A stretch of DNA of 64,000 nt from the NCBI GenBank assembly GCA_914767715.1, contig OU612067.1:34880162-34944161 (forward strand), written 5' to 3'. The position numbers and the translations under genes were made by a program. The notes beneath the pieces are model-generated. The model made no database searches. It was given only the letters and a program-made list of their open reading frames with translations, and was not told the DNA's origin. This DNA comes from Membranipora membranacea. Taxonomy: Eukaryota > Bryozoa > Gymnolaemata > Cheilostomatida > Membraniporidae. Positions within the stretch are counted from its first letter, which is position 1; every line of letters starts with the position of its first letter. This document shows, piece after piece, positions 23,601-35,600 of the stretch.

Positions 23601-26600
23601 TTAAAATCACTCTTACACAAGCTTTTTGGAGGACTATAACTCGTTTAAGGTCATTTTCAGCAGCATGGCACCAGAACTCTTCCATAGAGCAGGTGCGGGT
23701 AAAAAAATGAGTAATATAGTTCGATCATTGTTTTTTCGTCAAAATATGGCCTTACTACACGCATCATTATTACAACCAAATTTAATTTTTTGCACAATTC
23801 ATTTATGTGCGACTTAAAAGTAATATTTGAATCAAGGATAATACCTAAAAATTTAGTTTCATTTTTCAGTTCAAGGGTGTTGGTATTCAGTTTGATAACA
23901 TGATCATCGGCACTGATAGCTTTTATTGGGGATTTAAAAATTACCTGAAAAGTTTTGGAATAGTTAAGTACTAGTTTATTAGCTAAGCACCAATTTTCAA
24001 CTTTGTTTAAATCTTGACTTAAAATAGCATGGTCTGTACAAAAAATATTAGTGTCGTCTGCATACAGTATGTAATTCAAGAGGTGGTTTATGTAAATCAA
24101 AAATAAAAGTGGCCCCAGGTTTGAACCTTGGGGTACTCCTATGTTGATGTCACGGTTCTGAGATACAGCATTATTTACAATAACATATTGTTTACGGTTT
24201 TTGAGGTTATTTTCGATGAGAGATGTGGCACAGGGTAAAAATCCATTAAACGGTAGTTTTTTGACTAAAATTTCATGATTAATAGTATCAAACGCCTTTG
24301 AGAAATCTAAAAGTATGCCAAATGTGCTGTTGCAGCGATTAAAATTTTCATACAATTGTTCCATGAGCTTGTTTATAGCAGTGGTGGTATTTCTGCCTCT
24401 TCTAAATCCAAACTGGCAGTCGGTTAAAATTGAGTTGGTCTCTAAAAAATCAAATATCTGGTTACTAAGAATTTTTTCAACAATTTTAGAAATAGTGCTT
24501 AAGATTGATATTGGGCGATAGTTATTAGTTCTTTGTTTTTTCCCCTATTTTAAAGTGTTTGTAAAGGAACAGGGTTCTTGGTATCATTTTTGAGCTTGAA
24601 ATGAGATTAAGACAGCTATCACACATGCATTTGCATGAAAAATATGTCTTCAGGGTTACTTGGTCTGGTAGGTTTGGGGGTTATAAGTTAACACTATTGA
24701 GTTGCCTACTCATGCACAGCCCAACTTGTCCAGGCGATTTGTAATGAGCCTATTATGAGGGAAATACAGTAATGTTAGTGACTATTGTGGTTAGATAACA
24801 ACCTTTGCAAATACATGACAAAGTCACTCACAAGTCTGTCGATGACATAAAAGTTCAAATTTAATGAGTTGAGACGCTAATCAAAACAACCTTCATTTCT
24901 GTTATGAGCCCATGTTGAAGAAGAGATTAGAAGAACCACTGTACCAAAGATTATAAATACTGACTGTACATTACAATCAATGACTATGACCCATTCCCTG
25001 TCCACAGCTTTTCAAGCGAGTGATTTTCATTTCATACCGCTGCGCTTGTTTGCTCTGTTTAAATAAGATTACACTGGAGCAATGAATTCTTCCTGCTGAC
25101 AAAGCCTTGCTTATTTCAGATTTACCTAAAAATGGTCCATACAATGCTTTATGGTTAGTACCAAATCTTGCGATAATATCCAACACTAGCCCCCAAAATA
25201 AGATCCATACTGATGAAATAACTCAAAAACTCGACAAATTAATTTCCTAAGTGACTGATGTGTGCTTTGACATAGGTTCTCATATGGCCTGCTGCACTCA
25301 GTCAGTAATATTGATAGTCCATGTTTAGATCTGCTGAGTATCTGTGATGCACAGATGGACAAGATCTGATGTAAAATAATATAGAAAGTTTCTCAAGGTA
25401 TTCCACTGCTTACACGATTATCAATACTCCTCTCTTTAGGAGGCAGTCAAATTCATTTACATTTTTCATCACCCTGAAGTCTGAAATAACTAGATGACAA
25501 TTTTATTTACTTCAATTTACTTGGTGACTTGTAAATTCCAGTTTTTGATGTACACAACAAAGTTTACCCGAGAAAATCTTGTGAGCCCAAACATCAGAAT
25601 ATTTGCAAAAATTGTTGTAAAGATTCTCAAAACTTCAAATCACTCAGTATTAATCATCGCATGCTTTGGATTTTAATATCATCCTAATGCCTGAAATGTC
25701 CAGATTTAAAAACAAATTATTTTAGATTTTTGTGCAAATTAGAAAAACATCCAGTCTACATGTGTAAATTTTGTATCTTCCATTGAAATTCTATTGAAAG
25801 CCACTAATCATAAAGCATAACGGCTGAAGACAGAGTTTGGTTGGAATGTCATATCTTAGTATTTATAATCCATGTAGCCACAATCTCATTTATTCATCAA
25901 ATAAATATAAACAAAACCTTGAAATCCTTTAGCGATGTATTGATCTGCCTTTATATTGCCAATTTCTATCTCGAACAGTAACCATGGTTAACAGAAAATG
26001 TTGTATCTGTCAAAGCACTGTGGGTTATTTCAAGTGGCCGAAATCATACAGATTTAAACTTGAATGGTGTGACTACCTCAGGGACATTTTCCCTATGATA
26101 ATCACATGGACCCGACGTCGATTTGCTACAATTGCCTCCTGAATGATATTCAATCTCGCTCTCACAGGATCTGTTAATCTCCCTATAATTTTCACTCTCG
26201 CTGTCGGATGAGCTAGAGTTGTAATTTTTGCTGTGCTTGATTTCGATCGTTTGCTTTGTCATTCAATTATGAAATTTTAAACACTATCCCATTTTACCAG
26301 CAAAGCCACACAACATGGGACAGAACTTTGCATTGTATTCACTCATTCATTCAATAGATAAATTCTGTGTGGTTTAATATTGTATGCAGGGAATATCAAA
26401 ACCACTGTGTCATAACAAAAAGTCTTATTTACGAGATACTGTATATTCCCATTATAATCTAAGGTACTAAAAAGGTGCTATTTACTACAAGTGATCACAA
26501 CTCCAAAGAAAAAAAATAGTACCTTTTTAGTACCTTCTCATCCCAACTTTGAGTGAAAATAATTCTTAACTGGGCCACCGGCTGCTTTTGGACATAGCAT

Positions 26601-29600
26601 AATGTTCTAAACTAGATTGAGAGCTCTAGAATGATACCAAAAACCTGTTCCCTTTACAAGCACTTTAAAAATGGGTGTCACTCGTGCAATTTTTCAAGCA
26701 GTCTGGGAACACAGAATTTTCAATGACCAAATTTACAAGATATGCCAATATTGGGAGGATAATCAGCTTGTTTTCTTTGATTGCTCGTGACGAGATTTTG
26801 TCCGGACCAGTGGCTTTTTTGGCTTGGAGATTATCCACAACGGGCAGGATATCAGTGCTATCAACAACATAAAAACTGAATTTGGGTCTAGAATCCCACT
26901 CAATCTGAGGGGCAAAATAGTCAGCAAAGTTAGCGTCTGTGGGAGGCAATTTGTCGGCAAGATTCGAACCTACACTTGTGAAGAATGTATTAAAACTTTC
27001 AGCAACCTCCTGAGAGTTTTTACTGAGTGATTGGTCGTTAGTTTTGAGGGTAATTGTGCTGTCTTTGCTTTTATCCGAACCATTGATCATCATTTTTATG
27101 AATTTCCAGCGTTTGACCTGGTCAGCTTTGCAGTTGTTATATTCGTTTTTGAAGTAGGAAATCTTGGCCGTATGGATTTGTTGGGAAACAAAATTTCTGA
27201 AGGATCGATAATTTTCCTGCAGCTTAATATCAAAGGATGCTAGCCGAGATCGGTCATGAAAATCTTTTCCCTTTTTCACTAATTCTCTCAAAATTTCTGA
27301 CATCCATAGTTGGTTGTTTAAAAGATTTTTTCTTTTGTTTGTTGCGTTTGAACTTTGTCACTTTGCTTGACTATGAAATTATGTTTTGAAAGGTGCCAAT
27401 GAAATTTTCAAAAGCAGAATTAGTGTCAGTAGTAGTAATTACTGAACTCCAGTCTATCACTGAAAGATTATCCTTAAGCTGTTGGTAGTCTATTTTGGAA
27501 AACTGACAATGAATTGTCCTCCTTTTTGTGATCTTTATTCAATTGAAACGATGTACAAATTGGCAAATGGTCAGAAATTTGATAGTCAATGGTACAAGAG
27601 TTGTAAAGTCGTCTACAGTTATTGACTAGAATATGGTCACAGTTATTGACTAGAATATGGTCACAGTGATTGACTAGAATATGGTCACAGTTATTGACTA
27701 GAATATGGTCACAGTTATTGACTAGAATATGGTCACAGTGATTGACTAGAATATGGTCATAGTGATTGACTAGAATATGGTCACAGTTATTGACTAGAAT
27801 ATGGTCACAGTTATTGACTAGAATATGGTCAAAGTTATTGACTAGAATATGGTCACAGTTATTGACTAGAATATGGTCACAGTTATTGACTAGAATATGG
27901 TCACAGTTATTGACTAGAATATGGTCACAGTTATTGACTAGAATATGGTCACAGTTATTGACTAGAATATGGTCACAGTTATTGACTAGAATATGGTCAC
28001 AGTTATTGACTAGAATATGGTCACAGTTATTGACTAGAATATGGTCACAGTTATTGACTAGAATATGGTCACAGTTATTGACTAGAATATGGTCACAGTG
28101 ATTGACTAGAATATGGTCACAGTTATTGACTAGAATATGGTCACAGTTATTGACTAGAATATGGTCACAGTTATTGACTAGAATATGGTCACAGTTATTG
28201 ACTAGAATATGGTCACAGTTATTGACTAGAATATGGTCAATCAGACTTGTTTTTGTTTTTCCAAATCTTGTGGGTGACTTAATGGTGTTGAAAAATCCAT
28301 TTTGTTCAAAATATCAGAATAATTTAGGGTGAAGGCGTCAGGGAAATTTTGTGTATTTAAATCAATGTTGAGGTCTCCTACAACAAGCGAGTTTGAGGGA
28401 AGTGAGGGCAGGCACTCAGTCAGTTCCCCGAGGAAAGCAGGCAACGCACCTGAGGGAGCACGGTAGACAGCAAGCAGAGTACAAAGGTCGCGCCTGGCAT
28501 CACCGACACGAACGAGAAGTGACTCCGAGCCCTCCAGCCGTACAGTCTCTGCTCTAGCCTCGTACTTATCATTTACATATACTGCTACTCCTCCACCATT
28601 ACCACTATCTCTAGAAGCAGAAAACAAGTTATAACCAGCAATGGTAAAATTTCCTAAAAAACTGTCCCGCTGAAACCATGTCTCAGATATAACTATGGAT
28701 GAAAATTCAACATTAATTTCTGATAAAAATAACTCAAATTGGGACATTTTGTTTTGCAAACTCTGGGCATTCACATGTAAAACAGAAAAATTGTTCGTTG
28801 AAAAAATAAGTGTATTGACATCTTTTGGAGCTAGGTTGGCAGCATGAGAGACGAATAAATCGTCGGTGATTTCTGGTCTGTCGTCCATTCACAGAATATC
28901 GGTCCATGTTCAAATACTGCTCGTAGTAGAGTGTTGTATGACTGAGACCAATGTGCAACTAGGATAGAGATTGAAAGATTGTGTCATCAGTGACCTTGAC
29001 CATGTCAGACTCCTTGGCTTTGCGCATGAAGATCTGGCCATGGTGGGTCGACACACTGGTAGTTGAGATCTTTTGTGCATTGCCTAGCCTTGAAGAATAG
29101 AGTGTTGCAGCTTTTATCAGGGATTTGTTGATGTATATTTTGTTGTCACCCGAAAGGCCAAGTTTCTGCACTGTTATCTTGTTTTTGCCTAGTAGTTTTC
29201 TGTAGTTGTAGAACTTGTCTCGTCTGATCAGTGAGCTAAATCTGACGACAATAGTGGTTGATGGGGATTGATCAGAGTTCTTCGGTCTAAATACAGTCTC
29301 CAGGTCTGACTTGTTGATTTGTGAGCAGGATATCTGACCGGCCAACTTAGAGATGATGTATGTGAGATCCTCATTATGAGTTTTAGGTATTCCACAGAGC
29401 CTCAGTGTTTTCAGTGATTTATCGCTTTGGAGTTGTCTGACCCTGATATTATCAGCAGCTTGATTTTCTTCCAGCTTACTCAGCTTATCACGCAGCAAAT
29501 CTAACGCATCCATCCTGCCTTTAATATCCTTGATCTCATCACCACAAAAGGTCAGTGCTTGTTCATAGTCTGATTGCTTTGACTTGATTGACATGAGCCT

Positions 29601-32600
29601 GGTGGTACTTCTGGTTTGTGCAGCTTCTAAATCTGATTGTTTCATTTCAATAGCTGTGATCCTGTCGGTAATTTGGACAATGCTTGAACTGAGCATATCA
29701 AACTGTTCCTCCATATATCTCCGACTGTTGGTCACATTCTCTAGCAGCTGAGTAAGAGTCACCTCCGACTTAGATGTTGATCCGGATCTTAACGCACGTT
29801 CAGACGCCATTATTCCAATCAGGGTTGGAGGGGGGGTATCAGCAGCAGTACTGTATGGTGAAGAGCAATTATAGTATTAAGGTTAGAAAGCAAAGATTAG
29901 CACATCCTCACACTTCGAATGCTTTGTTCAGAATTAATCACTTGTAAGATTTATTTCGAATGCTGCAGGAATAGTCGAGCAATATTAGAGATATTACACT
30001 TTTTCCAGGCTAGGATGTACTTCATGGTGATGTTGCCCTCTGATCTTAGCGTTAGATGTCAGAGTATGTTATTTATATGTTTATATTTACTCAGGTAGTA
30101 TATCAGCTCCACGACTAGGAGAGGTCAGACTCCATCTCATAGCTGGACCGTTCTGTAATGTAGTGATATGTTTATATTTACTCAGGTAGTATATCAGCTC
30201 CACGACTAGGAGAGGTTAGACTACATCTCATAGCTAGACCGTTCTGTAATGTAGTGATATGTTTATATTTACTCAGGTAGTATATCAGCTCCACGACTAG
30301 GAGAGGTCAGACTCCATCTCATAGCTGGACCGTTCTGTAATGTAGTGATATGTTTATATTTACTCAGGTAGTATATCAGCTCCACGACTAGGAGAGGTTA
30401 GACTACATCTCATAGCTGGACCGTTCTGTAATGTAGTGATATGTTTATATTTACTCAGGTAGTATATCAGCTCCACGACTAGGAGAGGTTAGACTACATC
30501 TCATAGCTGGACCGTTCTGTAATGTAGTGATGCCCGAGTTGATAGAGTCACTTTGGGGTCCTGTACCTCTCACTCCTCTACCACCTGGAGAAGTTAATTA
30601 CTGTACTGTCGCTAATCATACGTATGTATATACTATACTGTACTGTCACTAATCATATGTATGTATATACTATACTGTACTGTCACCAATCATATGTGTG
30701 TATATACTATACTGTACTGTCACTAATCATATGTATGTATATACTATACTGTACTGTCACTAATCATATGTATGTATATACTATACTGTACTGTCACTAA
30801 TCATATGTATGTATATACTATACTGTACTGTCACCAATCATATGTGTGTATATACTATACTGTACTGTCGCTAATCATATGTATGTATATACTATACTAT
30901 ACTGTCACTAATCATATGTATGTATATACTATACTGTACTGTCACCAATCATATGTATGTATATACTATACTGTACTGTCACCAATCATATGTATGTATA
31001 TACTGTACTGTACTGTCACTAATCATATGTATGTATATACTATACTGTACTGTCACCAATCATATGTATGTATATACTATACTGTACTGTCGCTAATCAT
31101 ACGTATGTATATACTATACTGTACTGTCACTAATCATATGTATGTATATACTATACTGTACTGTCGCTAATCATATGTAGGTATATACTATACTGTACTG
31201 TCACTAATCATATGTATGTATATACTATACTGTACTATCACCAATCATATGTATGTATATACTATACTGTACTGTCACTAATCATATGTATGTATATACT
31301 CTACTGTACTGTCGCTAATCATACGTATGTATATACTATACTGTACTGTCACTAATCATATGTATGTATATACTATACTGTACTGTCGCTAATCATATGT
31401 ATGTATATACTATACTGTACTGTCGCTAATCATACGTATGTATATACTATACTGTACTGTCACTAATCATACGTATGTATATACTATACTGTACTGTCAC
31501 CAATCATATGTGTGTATATACTATACTGTACTGTCACTAATCATATGTATGTATATACTATACTGTACTGTCACTTATCATACGTATGTATATACTATAC
31601 TGTACTGTCACTAATCATACGTATGTATATACTATACTGTACTGTCACTAATCATATGTATGTATATACTATACTGTACTGTCACTAATCATACGTATGT
31701 ATATACTATACTGTACTGTCACTAATCATACGTATGTATATACTATACTGTACTGTCACTAATCATATGTATGTATATACTATACTATACTATCGCTAAT
31801 CATACGTATGTATATACTATACTGTACTGTCACTAATCATATGTATGTATATACTATACTGTACTGTCACTAATCATACGTATGTATATACTATACTGTA
31901 CTGTCACTAATCATACGTATGTATATACTATACTGTACTGTCACTAATCATATGTATGTATATACTATACTGTACTGTCACTAATCATACGTATGTATAT
32001 ACTATACTGTACTGTCACTAATCATACGTTTGTATATACTATACTGTACTGTCACTAATCATATGTATGTATATACTATACTGTACTGTCACTAATCATA
32101 TGTATGTATATACTATACTGTACTGTCACTAATCATACGTATGTATATACTATACTGTACTGTCACTAATCATACGTTTGTATATACTATACTGTACTGT
32201 CACTAATCATGTATGTATATACTATACTATACTGTCACTAATCATACGTATGTATATACTATACTGTACTGTCACTAATCATACGTATGTATATACTATA
32301 CTGTACTGTCACTAATCATATGTATGTATATACTATACTGTACTGTCACTAATCATATGTGTGTATATACTATACTGTACTGTCACTAATCATATGTATG
32401 TATATACTATACTGTACTGTCACTTATCATACGTATGTATATACTATACTGTACTGTCACTAATCATATGTATGTATATACTATACTGTACTGTCACCAA
32501 TCATATGTATGTATATACTATACTATACTGTCACTAATCATACGTATGTATATACTATACTGTACTGTCACTAATCATACGTATGTATATACTATACTGT

Positions 32601-35600
32601 ACTGTCACTAATCATATGTATGTATATACTATACTGTACTGTCACTAATCATATGTATGTATATACTATACTGTACTGTCACTAATCATACGTATGTATA
32701 TACTATACTGTACTGTCACTAATCATACGTATGTATATACTATACTGTCACTAATCATATGTATGTATATACTATACTGTACTGTCACTAATCATATGTA
32801 TGTATATACTATACTGTACTGTCGCTAATCATATGTAGGTATATACTATACTGTACTGTCGCTAATCATACGTATGTATATACTATACTGTACTGTCACT
32901 AATCATATGTATGTATATACTATACTGTACTGTCGCTAATCATATGTAGGTATATACTATACTGTACTGTCGCTAATCATACGTATGTATATACTATACT
33001 GTACTGTCACTAATCATATGTATGTATATACTTTACTGTACTGTCGCTAATCATATGTAGGTATATACTATACTGTACTGTCGCTAATCATATGTATGTA
33101 TATACTATACTGTACTGTCACTAATCATATGTATGTATATACTTTACTGTACTGTCGCTAATCATATGTATGTATATACTATACTGTACTGTCACTAATC
33201 ATATGTATGTATATACTATACTGTACTGTCACTAATCATATGTATGTATATACTATACTGTACTGTCACTAATCATATTTATGTATATACTATACTGTAC
33301 TGTCACTAACCATACGTATGTATATACTATACTGTACTGTCACTAATCATATGTATGTATATACTATACTGTACTGTCACTAATCATATGTATGTATATA
33401 CTATACTGTACTGTCACTAATCATATGTATGTATATACTATACTGTACTGTCACTAATCATACGTATGTATATACTATACTGTACTGTCACTAATCATGT
33501 ATGTATATACTATACTATACTGTCACTAATCATACGTATGTATATACTATACTGTACTGTCACTAATCATATGTATGTATATACTATACTGTACTGTCAC
33601 TAATCATATGTATGTATATACTATACTGTACTGTCACTAATCATACGTATGTATATACTATACTGTACTGTCACTAATCATATGTATGTATATACTATAC
33701 TGTACTGTCACTAATCATATGTGTGTATAAACTATACTGTACTGCCACTAGTCATACGTATGTATATACTATACTGTACTGTCGCTAATCATACGTATGT
33801 ATATACTATACTGTACTGTCACTAATCATATGTATGTATATACTATACTGTACTGTCACTAATCATATGTGTGTATAAACTATACTGTACTGCCACTAAT
33901 CATATGTATGTATATACTATACTGTACTGTCACTAATCATATGTATGTATATACTATACTGTACTGTCACTAATCATATGTATGTATATACTATACTGTA
34001 CTGTCACTAATCATATGTGTGTATAAACTATACTGTACTGCCACTAATCATACGTATGTATATACTATACTGTACTGTCGCTAATCATACGTATGTATAT
34101 ACTATACTGTACTGTCACTAATCATATGTATGTATATACTATACTGTACTGTCACTAATCATATGTGTGTATAAACTATACTGTACTGCCACTAATCATA
34201 TGTATGTATATACTATACTATACTGTCACTAATCATATGTATGTATATACTATACTGTACTGTCACTGATCATATGTATGTATATACTATACTGTACTGC
34301 CACTAATCATATGTATGTATATACTATACTGTACTGTCGCTAATCATATGTATGTATATACTATACTGTACTGTCGCTAATCATATGTATGTATATACTA
34401 TACTGTACTGTCACTAATCATATGTATGTATATACTATACTGTACTGTCACTAATCATATGTATGTATATACTATACTATACTGTCACTAATCATATGTA
34501 TGTATATACTATACTGTACTGTCACTAATCATATGTATGTATATACTATACTATACTGCCACTAATCATATGTATGTATATACTATACTGTACTGTCGCT
34601 AATCATATGTATGTATATACTATACTGTACTGCCACTAATCATATGTATGTATATACTATACTGTACTGTCGCTAATCATATGTATGTATATACTATACT
34701 GTACTGTCGCTAATCATATGTATGTATATACTATACTGTACTGTCACTAATCATATGTATGTATATACTATACTGTACTGTCACTAATCATATGTATGTA
34801 TATACTATACTATACTGTCACTAATCATATGTATGTATATACTATACTGTACTGTCACTAATCATATGTATGTATATACTATACTATACTGCCACTAATC
34901 ATATGTATGTATATACTATACTGTACTGTCACTGATCATATGTATGTATATACTATACTGTACTGCCACTAATCATATGTATGTATATACTATACTGTAC
35001 TGTCGCTAATCATATGTATGTATATACTATACTGTACTGTCACTAATCATATGTATGTATATACTATACTGTACTGTCACTAATCATACGTATGTATATA
35101 CTATACTATACTGTCACTAATCATATGTGTGTATATACTATACTGTACTGTCACTAATCATATGTATGTATATACTACACTGTACTGTCACTAATCATAT
35201 GTGTGTATATACTATACTGTACTGTCACTAATCATATGTATGTATATACTACACTGTACTGTCACTAATCATATGTGTGTATATACTATACTGTACTGTC
35301 ACTAATCATATGTATGTATATACTATACTGTCACTAATCATATGTATGTATATACTATACTGTACTGTCACTAATCATATGTATGTATATACTATACTGT
35401 ACTGTCGCTAATCATATGTATGTATATACTATACTGTACTGTCACTAATCATACGTATGTATATACTATACTATACTGTCACTAATCATACGTATGTATA
35501 TACTATACTGTACTGTCACTAATCATACGTATGTATATACTATACTGTACTGTCACTAATCATACGTATGTATATACTATACTGTACTGTCACTAATCAT

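Larger units (their letters stand above)
23215..28888 (-). pseudogene. LINE ORF2 (endonuclease-reverse transcriptase), broken
   Basis: Starting at 28888, about 216 codons of endonuclease are open, with LHVNAQSL, SETW, YNLFSASRDSGNGGGVAVYV and VVGDLNID. After a frameshift comes an LIDHILVNN motif expanded into a 24-bp repeat, then a segment with ISDHLPI. A frame at 27303-26665 carries the thumb-upstream part. The RT core lies at about 24515-23657, with RPISILSTISKIVEKIL, DFSKAFDTINHEIL, GVPQGSNLGPLLFLIYIN and the catalytic YADD near 24072. The C-terminal part continues in another frame to 23215. The reading frame is split by an insertion and by frameshifts, so no full protein can be made. Confidence 0.85.
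23075..29835 (-). mobile_element. CR1-like non-LTR retrotransposon (LINE), degenerate, antisense in GRDP intron 7
   Basis: On the minus strand the order is ORF1 (29810-28959), ORF2 endonuclease part (from 28888), reverse transcriptase part and C-terminal part, then a 3' end near an A-rich/CA microsatellite at about 23075-23105. The ORF order, an apurinic-type endonuclease, an RT with YADD and no RNase H fit the CR1/L2/Jockey group. It is interrupted by a TTAA-flanked element (24554-26664) and by an expanded 24-bp repeat (27613-28238). Frameshifts show it is dead. The 5' limit and target-site duplication were not resolved. Confidence 0.85.

Noticed and set aside
27766-28332. Ser/Trp/Thr repeat frames on the plus strand
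   Set aside because: They are antisense to the 24-bp expansion in the LINE endonuclease.
30772-31170. 132-codon plus-strand frame in the 37-bp array
   Set aside because: It is a product of three 37-base units making a 111-base in-frame period; the array is intronic.
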